From NCBI RefSeq assembly GCF_028293835.1, contig NZ_JAQGNX010000018.1, positions 1 to 54,241 on the forward strand: a stretch of 54,241 nt of DNA, given 5' to 3'. Made by a program: the position numbers and the translations under genes. The notes below the pieces were generated by a model. It saw nothing but the letters and a program-made list of their open reading frames with translations, made no database searches and had not been told where the DNA came from. This stretch comes from Pseudomonas sp. (GTDB lineage Bacteria > Pseudomonadota > Gammaproteobacteria > Pseudomonadales > Pseudomonadaceae). This document shows positions 43,770-52,293 of the stretch, piece after piece (the first letter of the stretch is position 1; every line of letters begins with the position of its first letter).

Positions 43770-43815
43770 TTCGGTTCAGGGCAAAGCTATGAGGTGAAAT
43801 TCATTTGAATCCGGG

Positions 43816-44853
43816 TTAGATGTCCAAGTGCACCGGCCAGGTATCTGACAATTGATAACCGACGGGGTACGGGTCGCTAGGGTCGAGCATGTGTTGATGG
43901 GTGCCGGTGATCCATGCGCGGCCTGACAGGCAGGGCACAATGGCCGGTTTGTCCGCGACCCGAGTCACGGAGTCGATGCGGCAGTGAAATTCAGAACCAA
44001 TGATGGAGCGGCCGATAAAGCGCTCGCCCACGGCCAGTTGGCCTTTGGCATGGAGTACCGCCATACGCGCCGAACAACCGGTGCCGCACGGTGAACGGTC
44101 GATTTTGCCAGGGCGGATGACCACGGCGTTGGCGGCGCTGGCAACGCCGTCGATACGGGTTACCGGGGCGGCGATCTGGCAAAACGAAATGTGCTTCCAG
44201 TCCGGGTTCAATGGGTGGGTGAAACCCAATTGTTCGTTTGCAGCCAAGGTGATTTTCAAGCCCATGGCCACCAGGTCAGCGGCTTCATCGGCCGATAGGG
44301 TAAAGCCCAGGCCGACCGAATCGACGATGACAAAACTGTCGCCTCCGTACGCAGTGTCGACTTGAATAGTACCCAGTCCGGGGACTTCAATCATGGCGTT
44401 CAGCTTGTCGGCGAAAGACGCGACGTTGCGGATCTCCACGCGCTCGGCTTTGCCGTTGCGGCAGTCGGCGATCACTTCAATCAAACCACCGGGCGCTTCC
44501 AGAATCAGCCGGGTTTGCGGCTCGGTCATCGGCACAATGCCGGCGTCCAACAGCACGGTGGCGACGCACATGGAGTTGGAGCCAGACATCGGCGGCACGT
44601 CGGCGGGCTCCATGATGATGAAGCCCATTTGCGCCAAGGGGTTTTTCGCTGGCACCAGCAAGTTAACGTGTCGGAACACACCGCCACGGGGTTCATTGAG
44701 CACGAAGTTACGCAACACGTTGTCATTGGCAATCCAGCGCGATTGCTCCCACAACGTGTCGCCGGGTGGCGCAACCACGCCGCCTACAATCACATCGCCG
44801 ACTTCGCCTTCAGCATGGCAACTGATGACATGAATGACTTTCGATGACCGCAC
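43816..44853 (-). CDS. Proline racemase-superfamily protein with Ser/Cys active site
   Basis: A 345-residue member of the proline racemase/hydroxyproline epimerase superfamily. The first catalytic position, Cys in racemases (MCGHG), is Ser90 here ([10 protein letters not shown]), while the second, Cys256 in DRSPCGTGC, is kept. Cys/Cys members are racemases or 4-hydroxyproline epimerases and Cys/Thr members trans-3-hydroxyproline dehydratases; the Ser/Cys class is small and has been associated with 3- or 4-hydroxyproline epimerisation. It could feed the aconitase X dehydratase of the same cluster. GTG 44853 with AGGAGGT 10 bases upstream is a firm start. Product names such as trans-3-hydroxyproline dehydratase are possible but less well supported. 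Confidence 0.8.
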   Translation of the reverse strand: MRSSKVIHVISCHAEGEVGDVIVGGVVAPPGDTLWEQSRWIANDNVLRNFVLNEPRGGVFRHVNLLVPAKNPLAQMGFIIMEPADVPPMSGSNSMCVATVLLDAGIVPMTEPQTRLILEAPGGLIEVIADCRNGKAERVEIRNVASFADKLNAMIEVPGLGTIQVDTAYGGDSFVIVDSVGLGFTLSADEAADLVAMGLKITLAANEQLGFTHPLNPDWKHISFCQIAAPVTRIDGVASAANAVVIRPGKIDRSPCGTGCSARMAVLHAKGQLAVGERFIGRSIIGSEFHCRIDSVTRVADKPAIVPCLSGRAWITGTHQHMLDPSDPYPVGYQLSDTWPVHLDI

Positions 44854-44898
44854 GTTTTATACCTCCTGAAATATGTAAAAACCGCTACACCAAGCGCG

Positions 44899-44967
44899 CT
44901 CCTACAGGCGAGACGACATGCCTGACACACCGCCCATACCGCTTCGCCAACACGTTGGCTCCTACAG
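44899..44967. repeat. Partial family A REP-like element
   Basis: Right arm CGCCAACACGTTGGCTCCTA near 44945-44964 is well kept; the left side is reduced to GCTCCTACAGGCGAG. It lies between the ABC ATPase stop and the Ser/Cys racemase-family gene, inside what would otherwise be one operon. Confidence 0.6.
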
Positions 44968-44986
44968 AGGGGCTGCGCGGTTGCTG

Positions 44987-45709
44987 TTAATGAACCGATT
45001 TAAGAAACTCAATGGTTTCGGCCTTCTGCGGGTTACCAATCACTTGCTCTGGTGTGCCAATTTCATGCACCAGCCCGCTGCGCAAAAACGCCACGCGGTC
45101 TGACACGTCCCTGGCAAAGCGAATTTCGTGGGTGACCAGGACCATGGTCATTCCGTCTTCGGCGAGCATGCGCATGGTGTCCAGCACCTCACCCACCAAC
45201 TGCGGATCCAGCGCCGAGGTGGCTTCGTCGAACAACATGTAATTGGGCGACATTGCCAGCGCACGGGCGATAGCCATGCGTTGCTGCTGACCGCCGGAAA
45301 GCTTGCCAGGAAACACTTTAAGCTTGTCGGCCAAACCCACGTGAGTCAGTTGCTTCACTGCCAATTCCTCGGCTTCGGCCGAACTTTTACCTAACACCTT
45401 ACGCGGGGCCAACATCACGTTTTCCAACACGGTCAGATGCGGGAACGCATTGAACTGCTGAAACACAATGCCAATTTTCTGCCGCAGCTTGTTGAGGTCA
45501 GTGCTCTTGGCGTGCACCTGCGTGCCATCGACCCTAATGCTGCCGCTCTTGATGGACTCCAGGCCATTGATGCACATCAGCAGCGTCGATTTGCCGGACC
45601 CCGAGCCGCCGATGATCGACACCACTTCGCCTTTGTTCACCGTCAGGCTGACGCCCTTGATTACGTCGAGCTCGCCGAAGGATTTATATACGTTGTCGAT
45701 CTCAATCAT
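44987..45709 (-). CDS. Amino-acid ABC transporter ATP-binding protein (GlnQ/HisP type)
   Basis: A 240-residue ATPase of the polar amino-acid uptake family. Walker A GGSGSGKST, Q-loop FQQFNAFPHLTVLENV, signature LSGGQQQRMAIARAL, Walker B MLFDEATSALD (with Ala for the usual Pro, common in HisP types) and the switch histidine in LVTHEIRFA. It overlaps the permease gene by 8 bases. It energises uptake through the two permeases encoded upstream, probably of hydroxyproline isomers. Confidence 0.93.
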   Translation of the reverse strand: MIEIDNVYKSFGELDVIKGVSLTVNKGEVVSIIGGSGSGKSTLLMCINGLESIKSGSIRVDGTQVHAKSTDLNKLRQKIGIVFQQFNAFPHLTVLENVMLAPRKVLGKSSAEAEELAVKQLTHVGLADKLKVFPGKLSGGQQQRMAIARALAMSPNYMLFDEATSALDPQLVGEVLDTMRMLAEDGMTMVLVTHEIRFARDVSDRVAFLRSGLVHEIGTPEQVIGNPQKAETIEFLKSVH

Positions 45710-46358
45710 TTTCTTGCCACCTCGTTTCCAGTCGGGCGCCCAAGCGGGCGACCACCAGGCTCATGACGTAGTAAATAAGTCCTGCGATGCTCAACACCAG
45801 CAGCGGTTCGTCGATGCGGGTCACAATGGTTTGCGAGGCGCGCAATAATTCGATGATGCCGATCCACATCACCAATGCCGTGTCTTTCATCACCGACAGC
45901 GTCAGGTTCAGCCAGCCCGGAAAAGCCACCCGCATCGCGATGGGCATCACGATGAAGCGCAAATCTTGAAAGTAACTCAGGCCTAACGAACGGCTGGCGC
46001 GGCGCAACGTCAACGGCACCGCCAGCACACCGCCGCGGACGATTTCGGTGCAATACGCGGTGGCGTAAACCCCCAACACCACGCAACCGACGGTAAACGC
46101 AGTCCAGTTCAATCCGACAATGCTTTTCAACGCGTTGAACAACACAAACTGGATCAGCAGCGGCACGCTGCGAAACACATCCAGCAGCCAGGCAAGGAGC
46201 ACCGTTGATCGTGGAAACAGGGCCCGCAGAAAACCGCAGACGATGCCCGCCAAGGTGCCGATGACCATTGCCGCGAGGGTCAACAGAATCGTGACCCAGG
46301 CGCCTTGCATCAGGTACATGAAGTCGTTGGTGGTAAAGCTGGTGGTGAACATACTCAT
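45702..46358 (-). CDS. Amino-acid ABC transporter permease (HisM type)
   Basis: A 218-residue inner-membrane protein with about five transmembrane helices. The family motif for ATPase coupling is visible as EIVRGGVLAVPLTLRRASRSLGLS. It lies 3 bases from the first permease gene stop and overlaps the ATPase gene by 8 bases, so the subunits are translationally coupled. Forms a heterodimer with the other permease. Confidence 0.92.
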   Translation of the reverse strand: MSMFTTSFTTNDFMYLMQGAWVTILLTLAAMVIGTLAGIVCGFLRALFPRSTVLLAWLLDVFRSVPLLIQFVLFNALKSIVGLNWTAFTVGCVVLGVYATAYCTEIVRGGVLAVPLTLRRASRSLGLSYFQDLRFIVMPIAMRVAFPGWLNLTLSVMKDTALVMWIGIIELLRASQTIVTRIDEPLLVLSIAGLIYYVMSLVVARLGARLETRWQEND

Positions 46359-46361
46359 TCC

Positions 46362-47027
46362 TTAATACCTGAACAGGCGCCAGCCCAGCAGACGGGCGAC
46401 ACCAACGATCAGCTTGGCAATCAGGTAATAAATCACCGCGGCCAAGGCAAAGAACTCGAAGGTACGGAAGGTTTTCACGTTGTAATCCTGGGTGACGCCG
46501 GTGAGGTCGTTATTCAGCCCGACCACCACTCCCAGCGACGTCATTAACACTGCCCAGACCATTTGATTGGTCAGCGGGTAAAACACGATGCGCAGCAGTT
46601 GCGGGACGATCACCAATCGATAGGCCTGTGGCGCGCTCATGCCCAGTGACCGGGCGGCGCGCATTTGCGTGTCTGGCACGGCCTTGAGGCCACCGCGAAA
46701 GTTCTCTGCCAGATAGCCCGCGTTATTGAAGGTAATCCCGGCCAGCAGCGCCAACCAAGAGCTCACGTGCAGACCAAACGAGCCCAGGCCGAAATACAGC
46801 ATGTAGATCTGAAATAGCGACGGCGTGTTGCGCGCAACCGAGACCCATAGGTCGCCAAAACCCCGCAGCCAACGGTTGTCACCTTGGCGAATCAGCGTCA
46901 GGAGCAAAGCGATAATCACCCCGAAGATCATCGACAGCGCGGCGGTCTGAAACGTCACCACCGCGCCGTCGAGCATGTCCGGCAGTGCCTTGAACGCCGC
47001 CCGCCAATGGAAGGTGTAATCAAACAT
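46362..47027 (-). CDS. Amino-acid ABC transporter permease (HisQ type)
   Basis: A 221-residue inner-membrane protein with five or six helices. ENFRGGLKAVPDTQMRAARSLGMSAPQAYR is the EAA coupling loop. It overlaps the end of the aconitase X gene by 8 bases, placing transport and enzyme genes in one coupled transcript. Partner of the permease at 45702-46358. Confidence 0.92.
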   Translation of the reverse strand: MFDYTFHWRAAFKALPDMLDGAVVTFQTAALSMIFGVIIALLLTLIRQGDNRWLRGFGDLWVSVARNTPSLFQIYMLYFGLGSFGLHVSSWLALLAGITFNNAGYLAENFRGGLKAVPDTQMRAARSLGMSAPQAYRLVIVPQLLRIVFYPLTNQMVWAVLMTSLGVVVGLNNDLTGVTQDYNVKTFRTFEFFALAAVIYYLIAKLIVGVARLLGWRLFRY

Positions 47028-48786
47028 GGGCGGTCACCTCCACGGCGCTGTCCAGCCAGCGTGGCAGACGGCCACTGGTTTCGCCTGCGCAGGCCGCCGC
47101 GACGCACGCGGCGAGACTGCCGAAATGCACCAGACGACCTACAAGTCCTGGCGCGTAGTGCGCATATTTTCCCGAGTTGGTCATGAGCGTGCGGGCACCC
47201 ACTGGTACCACGGGTTCGCCCAGCATGCACCAACAGGTGTCGGTGACGAATTGGACGCCGAAGGTTTCCAGCGCCGCCACGTAACCGGCCGTCATCGCCT
47301 GCCCATGAATGGCCCGGCCGCAGGTGATCACCATCGCTACGTCGGTGTGCTTGGTTTTACCGTGACAAAGGGCGGCCAGCGTCGCGCATTCGCTCAGGGA
47401 AAAGTGCGGATTGCCCAGTGAGACCAGATCAACCTTCAACTCTTCGGCGCTGTTGAGTTCTTTCCAACTGGCCTGCAGGTCTTGGAGGGTAATAAACAAG
47501 GTCCGCGGCGCGGGCAGATGGCCCAGCGCTGACTCCAGGGTGTCCGCTTCCGGTGTGACGCCGACAATATGGAACATCGGCGCGGCGGAGGTGGTGGCGA
47601 ACGCGGCGCCAAAAGCCTTGAGGTCATCCAGATTGGGTTGCAGTGTTTCCAGGCCGCAGACCACCGGAATTTCGCTCCCGGCCAGTAACCCGACGTGATA
47701 GCCCAGCAGCGGGTAAAAGGCATCGTCCGGTTCGGCCAGCGGCGGCAGTTCAATGCGCAGTGTGGCGTGGCGTTGTAAGTCCAGGTGGCAACCGGTCAAG
47801 GGCGCGCGACCAGTGAGGGCGATGCAGATATCAAGATAGTCCGGGTATTTCAGGGTTCGCGCGCCCAACACACTGTTGGCGTACACCACGGCGTTGGATT
47901 CGGCCCAAACGATTTGCTCGCCGGCCTTGGGCGCGCTGTCCAGCAGGTAAGGGGCGCAGGTAAAACTGACTTTCGCACCCATGTCTAAATAGGCATCGCC
48001 CAGTTGGCTGGCAGGAACCCCCAGTGCGACGTCGATGCCTTGTTCACGCCACCGGCGCTTATCCACTGAAATGGAATTAAGGGTCGTGGGCACGCTGACT
48101 TTTGCGTTCCATGCCACCAGTTGCTGAGCAAAACGCAGGCTGGCGGGGCCGGTATAAATGCAACCGTCGATGTGCGCCTGGGTGATGTCCAGCAACTCGG
48201 TGGCGCCTTGCAGTTCAGCGACACGCAAAATGATCTGCATCGCCACTTGGGCGGCTTTGCCGTGGGCGCCCGCCAGCAATTCTCGGTCGCGAGGGTTGAG
48301 CGTGATCGTGGACGGTAATGCCGGGGTGATGGGTGGGGTATTGGCCAGGTCTGGAAGTGATGTTCCCTGGGCAAAACCTTTTAACGTGCCGGCTTCGATC
48401 TGCACAAAGTGCATGTCGCGCAACGCGGCAAAACCTTCGCGGCCGACACACATCACTGGGATGGACTGATGGAACATTTGTTCGGCGATGATCACGCCGA
48501 GGGTCAGGATGTCTTCAACCTGCTCAAAGACCAGCGCAGCCGGTGCATGACCGTTGAGGATCAATTCCAGCAACACACTGCTGCCGGTACACGAGCCGCG
48601 TCCGCTGGGGATCGCCAGCACGCGATGGGCGAGCACCGCGCCACACAACGGATGATGGCGGTCAATGATTTCGCCGCTGAACGGATCGACGCCGCCCCAA
48701 AAGCTCAAGCCAACCTCGCTATAGAGCAATTCGCCTTGCGCTGATCCAGCTACCAGGCTGCGGCCGCTTAACGACATATCAGGCAT
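47020..48786 (-). CDS. Aconitase X (fused), probable cis-3-hydroxy-L-proline dehydratase
   Basis: A 588-residue protein joining the small swivel domain (DUF126, about residues 1-145, with the family block IPSGRGSCTGSS) to the large catalytic domain (DUF521, from about 160), which in many organisms are two polypeptides. TLNPRDRELLAGAHGKAAQVAM, SVPTTLNSISVD and VYANSVLGART mark the large domain. Aconitase X members of this fused type have been shown to dehydrate cis-3-hydroxy-L-proline to pyrroline-2-carboxylate, using an iron-sulfur centre. The hydroxyproline context supports this. TAGGA precedes ATG 48786. No pyrroline-2-carboxylate reductase is seen in the window. Confidence 0.85.
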   Translation of the reverse strand: MPDMSLSGRSLVAGSAQGELLYSEVGLSFWGGVDPFSGEIIDRHHPLCGAVLAHRVLAIPSGRGSCTGSSVLLELILNGHAPAALVFEQVEDILTLGVIIAEQMFHQSIPVMCVGREGFAALRDMHFVQIEAGTLKGFAQGTSLPDLANTPPITPALPSTITLNPRDRELLAGAHGKAAQVAMQIILRVAELQGATELLDITQAHIDGCIYTGPASLRFAQQLVAWNAKVSVPTTLNSISVDKRRWREQGIDVALGVPASQLGDAYLDMGAKVSFTCAPYLLDSAPKAGEQIVWAESNAVVYANSVLGARTLKYPDYLDICIALTGRAPLTGCHLDLQRHATLRIELPPLAEPDDAFYPLLGYHVGLLAGSEIPVVCGLETLQPNLDDLKAFGAAFATTSAAPMFHIVGVTPEADTLESALGHLPAPRTLFITLQDLQASWKELNSAEELKVDLVSLGNPHFSLSECATLAALCHGKTKHTDVAMVITCGRAIHGQAMTAGYVAALETFGVQFVTDTCWCMLGEPVVPVGARTLMTNSGKYAHYAPGLVGRLVHFGSLAACVAAACAGETSGRLPRWLDSAVEVTAHV

Positions 48787-48861
48787 CGTGGGTTCCTACT
48801 TACAGACAGCAACACAGTAGAAAATGCCCGGCGCCAACACGACGCGCGGGCGCAAGCTCAA

Positions 48862-49680
48862 TCAGCGATACACACCTGGAACCGTCAGGTTTACCGGTTC
48901 GCCACCCACCCATTTGGCGTACAGCTCTTTGTAGCGACCGTCTCGCACCTGGTGCTGGATGAATAGGTTGAGGTAGTTGATCAAGCCGTATTCGTCGCGT
49001 TTTGCAGCCAGTGCAACGTAGTCAATGACATACGGCGCTGGGCCGACGATGTCCAGATCCGGGAACTTGCCGGTTTTGATCACTGCAGCAGACACCGTGT
49101 TGGTGATCACCGTGGCATCGATATGGCCTTGCTCGACTGCCTGAATCGTATCGTTCTGAGTTTGGTAAGCGCGGAAGCTGCCTTTAGGGTCGTTCCAGGC
49201 CTTCACATCTTTTTCCAGCCCAATGGCTTCGAACGTACCGCTGGTATTACCGACCGGCTTGCCTTTGAGGTCTTCGTACTTGGTGATGCCCTTGCCTTTA
49301 TGCGCCACGACCATCATCTGGAAGGCGAAGTACGGAATCGTCATGCCCACGGTTTTCGCCCGCTCCAGTGTGTCGGAGGTGGAGCCGACAATCACGTCGG
49401 CCCGCCCGGAAACCAACGCCGGGATACGGTCAGGAAACGGTGTATCAATGATTTCGGCCTTCACACCGAGGGTCTTTGCCAAGTCATTGCAATAGTCGAC
49501 GTCAAATCCAATGGGGGTATTGCTTGCGTCGCGAGAGCCCATCGGCGGGAAGTCCAACGTAACCGCGCAACGCAAGGTGCCACTTTCAATGATGCTATCG
49601 AGCTTGTCGGCCTGCGCCGTGCTGATAAAGCACGCGCTGACTAATGCTGTTAGGGCTACGGCGGTTACTTGGTTCTTCAT
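48862..49680 (-). CDS. Amino-acid ABC transporter substrate-binding protein
   Basis: A 272-residue periplasmic protein of the SBP family 3. Signal peptide KNQVTAVALTALVSACFISTAQA, then ESGTLRCAVTLDFPPMGSRD, GFDVDYCNDLAKTLG, and SGRADVIVGSTSDTLERAK, the standard ligand-pocket motifs including the Arg and Asp that hold amino-acid groups. First gene of the transporter/aconitase X operon, with the GTATAC dyad 60 bases upstream. Ligand probably a hydroxyproline, by context only. Confidence 0.92.
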   Translation of the reverse strand: MKNQVTAVALTALVSACFISTAQADKLDSIIESGTLRCAVTLDFPPMGSRDASNTPIGFDVDYCNDLAKTLGVKAEIIDTPFPDRIPALVSGRADVIVGSTSDTLERAKTVGMTIPYFAFQMMVVAHKGKGITKYEDLKGKPVGNTSGTFEAIGLEKDVKAWNDPKGSFRAYQTQNDTIQAVEQGHIDATVITNTVSAAVIKTGKFPDLDIVGPAPYVIDYVALAAKRDEYGLINYLNLFIQHQVRDGRYKELYAKWVGGEPVNLTVPGVYR

Positions 49681-49739
49681 GTGAGGTTCTCTTGTCGTGA
49701 TGTGCGGTCAGATGAGCTCGGTTTTAGTATTGAGGATTT

Positions 49740-49747
49740 CGTATACG
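49740..49747 (-). promoter_or_regulatory. CGTATACG dyad, candidate GntR operator (site 2)
   Basis: TTTCGTATACGTT at 49737-49749, identical over 13 bases to site 1 at 43759. It lies about 60 bases upstream of the substrate-binding protein start, a position consistent with control of the transport operon promoter. Confidence 0.6.
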
Positions 49748-49913
49748 TTATTTTATATGCAGAGGATGTGCCAGATTCTTGTAAGCGTGAGTACCGCGCG
49801 CGGGGACGCGGTTTGAGGAGTTTAGCGGGGATTAACGAGAAGGTTTGAAGCGGGGCGGTGTTACATAACGGAGCAAAAACAGTAACCGGTGAGCTTTTTT
49901 GGCCCAACCTGAT

Positions 49914-50060
49914 GGCTCTTATCAAACAACGCATAACTTATTGAGATAAAAAATAATCTGTAGGCGCTGCCGAAGGCTGCGATTAGACCGGGAACCGGTC
50001 GCCCTCGTTATACCGCTGACGGTCGTGCGACCTTATCGCAGCCTTCGGCAGCGCCTACAG
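49914..50060 (+). repeat. Connector repeat joined to a family C palindrome
   Basis: 49914-49962 is the connector (GGCTCTTATCAAACAACGCA, AACTTATTGA, AATAATCTGTAGG). It runs into a long inverted repeat: GTAGGCGCTGCCGAAGGCTG at 49961 and its exact inverse CAGCCTTCGGCAGCGCCTAC ending at 50060. The palindrome overlaps the last codons and stop of the GntR gene. Apart from this and the promoter dyad, the 374 bases from 49681 to 50054 hold nothing I can name. Confidence 0.8.
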
Positions 50061-50735
50061 AGCGCATGGCCGGTTCGGCAGGTGTTCGTACAAGGTGCGG
50101 CATACGCCGATGATGTGCTGCTCGATCAGTTCGGCAGCTTTATTGGCGTCGCGGTCGCGACAGGCTTGAATGATCTCGCGGTGTTCAACGTTTGCCCGCT
50201 CTTTGCTTTCGCCCAAGGTCATTTGCAATCGCAGATAACGCTCGACCTTGTCGTGAATCGAGCGGATCAGGTTAGTCAAAAACGGCCGCTGCGCCGGTTC
50301 ATACAAGCAGGCGTGCAGCTCCCAATTCAGTTCCGCCCAATGCCCAATGTCGTTGTTGTCGAGAAACTCATCACAAATCCGGTCTGCATTGGCGAAGGTC
50401 TCTTCGGTCATGTTCGGCACTGCCAAGCGAATCGCCTGAACCTCCAACAACACTCGAACCTCGAAAATCTGCGCCAGCTCCGGTTCGGAAATCTTGGTGA
50501 CCACCGCGCCCCTGTTACGATGAAAAATCACCAAACCTTCGGCTTCCAGACGCTTCAGCGCCTCCCGTACCGGGATTTTACTGACGTTGAACAGCCCGGC
50601 GATTTCATCCTGACGAATCGGTTCACCCTCGGCAAAGTGACCGACGATGATCGCGTCGCGCAAATGCTTGGCGATTATTTCCGACGCGGTAGGAGTGATC
50701 CCCAGATTAGGAGGATTGAAACGAGGCAAGGGCAA
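50055..50735 (-). CDS. GntR/FCD-family transcriptional regulator
   Basis: A 226-residue regulator. The winged helix is HLRDAIIVGHFAEGEPIRQD followed by FNVSKIPVREALKRLEAEGLV; the FCD ligand domain follows, with LNWELHACLYEPAQR and VEHREIIQACRDRDANKAAEL supplying likely metal-binding Asp/His. There is no in-frame ATG near the start: TTG at 50735 gives the expected N-terminus MPLPRFNPPNLG, another TTG lies two codons later, and no good ribosome site is visible. The stop codon is inside a family C palindrome. It sits inside the hydroxyproline island and is the obvious local regulator. Confidence 0.9.
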   Translation of the reverse strand: MPLPRFNPPNLGITPTASEIIAKHLRDAIIVGHFAEGEPIRQDEIAGLFNVSKIPVREALKRLEAEGLVIFHRNRGAVVTKISEPELAQIFEVRVLLEVQAIRLAVPNMTEETFANADRICDEFLDNNDIGHWAELNWELHACLYEPAQRPFLTNLIRSIHDKVERYLRLQMTLGESKERANVEHREIIQACRDRDANKAAELIEQHIIGVCRTLYEHLPNRPCAL

Positions 50736-50767
50736 GGAAATGGACCACTGGGTTTAAAAAGAAAATA

Positions 50768-50785
50768 GTGTATACGACGTACGAT
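50768..50785 (-). promoter_or_regulatory. GTATAC-containing site upstream of the GntR gene (site 3)
   Basis: GTGTATACGACGTACGAT: TGTATACGA followed by a second small dyad CGTACG. It shares TATACG with sites 1 and 2 and lies 33 bases before the regulator start, fitting autoregulation. Confidence 0.5.
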
Positions 50786-50791
50786 ATGACT

Positions 50792-52060
50792 TCACAACGG
50801 ATGTTCAACGATCTGCTCATCGGCCATATAGGCCAAGGTGCCGATTCTCGCCGGACTCAATGGCGGTCGCGGTGCCGGCGGCGTCCAATCGAACAAATAA
50901 TGAGCGGCGGCGCCACACACTCGGCCCTGGCATGCGCCCATTCCGCAACGACTCTGCAGCTTGGCTTCGGTCCATCCGGAGCATGCTTGCAACGTCCCAT
51001 AAGAAACATCTTCGCAACGGCAAACCAATGTCTGCGGCGTGGGCAAGGTTTTCAGCCGCGAATCCAGCGCAAAGGCCTGCCCCAGCACATCAGCGAACCC
51101 CTGCCAATGCCTACGCTGCCTCCATAACCCACGGGCTTTGTCCTGATTGCCCACTGCGGCATGACCGGCGATTGCGCCTTCGACCAAGGCCAGTTCGCTG
51201 CCGCCAAAACCGGTGCATTCGCCAGCCGCATAGTGATCGTCGAGGCTAGTGGTTTGCCAAACATCGACGGCAATCGCCTGATCAACGATCAAACAACCCA
51301 AGGCCTGTGCCAATTGGATATTAGGAATTAATCCAAAACCACAGGCCAGACGCTCACAAGCAACTTCCACGGTTTTGCCGCTCTGAAGCAACCGTACCGC
51401 GCGCAAACGGTCATCTCCCAACGCTTCCACTACATGACTCGAACAGCGGTAGCGAGCATTTAACAACGACCACGCTTGCAGCACTTTGCCTGGCCATTTC
51501 GGCAATTGCGCGGCGAACGCCATGACTGCGCCAAGCGATGCCTGCTCGGCGATGTGCAGCACATTCGCTCCGGCTTTTTTCGCCGAGGCGGCACTCGCCA
51601 GCAATAAAGGACCGCTGCCGGCAATGACTATCGACTCGCCCTGGACCGGCATACCGCCCTTGATCAGCGCCTGTAAGCCGCCCGCGCCCGTCACGCCCGG
51701 CAACGTCCAGCCGGGAAAGGGCAGCAGCAGTTCCCGTGCGCCCGTACACAGGATCAGCTTGTCGTAGCTCAGTTGCCAACCGCGCTCGGCGTCTTCCAGG
51801 AGCAAGCATTTAGGCCCGACGCGAGCGACTACCCTGGTGCCGTTATGCACGGTAATGTTGGCCGCGCTAGCCAGTGCCTCGCGGTAACGGCGGGCGCTGG
51901 GCGGCAGATGCGCTTGAGGCCCGTCGCGCCAAATCTGCCCGCCCGGCAGAGGGTTGTCGTCCAGCACCTTAATCTTCACGCCACTGGCGCCCGCCGCCAG
52001 CGCTGCGGCCATGCCCGCAGGCCCCGCGCCGATGATCAGCAGATCAATGTGTTCACTCAT
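50792..52060 (-). CDS. lhpE: D-hydroxyproline dehydrogenase, FAD/NAD-binding subunit with BFD-like cluster domain
   Basis: A 422-residue flavoprotein of the HcnB/SoxA-alpha-like group. N-terminal FAD fold LLIIGAGPAGMAAALAAGASG, second nucleotide fold ESIVIAGSGPLLLASAASAKK, and a C-terminal BFD-like [2Fe-2S] segment with CRCE and CGMGACQGRVC. Together with the small ferredoxin-like protein and the DAO-type subunit it forms a heterotrimeric dehydrogenase oxidising cis-4-hydroxy-D-proline to pyrroline-4-hydroxy-2-carboxylate. Start overlaps the ferredoxin-like gene by ATGA. The letter assignment (E versus F) follows my memory of P. aeruginosa lhpBEF and could be swapped. Confidence 0.83.
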   Translation of the reverse strand: MSEHIDLLIIGAGPAGMAAALAAGASGVKIKVLDDNPLPGGQIWRDGPQAHLPPSARRYREALASAANITVHNGTRVVARVGPKCLLLEDAERGWQLSYDKLILCTGARELLLPFPGWTLPGVTGAGGLQALIKGGMPVQGESIVIAGSGPLLLASAASAKKAGANVLHIAEQASLGAVMAFAAQLPKWPGKVLQAWSLLNARYRCSSHVVEALGDDRLRAVRLLQSGKTVEVACERLACGFGLIPNIQLAQALGCLIVDQAIAVDVWQTTSLDDHYAAGECTGFGGSELALVEGAIAGHAAVGNQDKARGLWRQRRHWQGFADVLGQAFALDSRLKTLPTPQTLVCRCEDVSYGTLQACSGWTEAKLQSRCGMGACQGRVCGAAAHYLFDWTPPAPRPPLSPARIGTLAYMADEQIVEHPL

Positions 52061-52293
52061 GGGCGGGTCTCCACCGACATTCCATTCAGGCACAGCGTCT
52101 GGCAGGCCAGGCGCCGTCGTCCATCTATGGTCACTCGGCATTCCTGGCACACGCCCATGCCGCACAATGGCGCTCGCGCCTCGCCGCTGACGGACAGGCG
52201 GCTGATGCCATCCGCGCCGAGATACAGCGCGGCGGCGACCGTGGTGCCGTTCGCCACCCGTACACTGACGCGGTTTATCTGCAATTCAATCAT
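52057..52293 (-). CDS. lhpF: D-hydroxyproline dehydrogenase, small [2Fe-2S] subunit
   Basis: A 78-residue ferredoxin-like protein of the HcnA type. The cluster ligands are visible in CGMGVCQECRVTIDGRRRLAC (split over residues 44-64), the plant-type [2Fe-2S] spacing. It overlaps both neighbours by 4 bases, so the three dehydrogenase subunits are made together. It would pass electrons between the flavin subunits. Confidence 0.85.
   Translation of the reverse strand: MIELQINRVSVRVANGTTVAAALYLGADGISRLSVSGEARAPLCGMGVCQECRVTIDGRRRLACQTLCLNGMSVETRP

Noticed and set aside
12923..50060. CRISPR array made of the recurring CTCCTAC-ended repeats
   Set aside because: Copies are dispersed over kilobases, palindromic and without regular spacers; they are REP-like elements.
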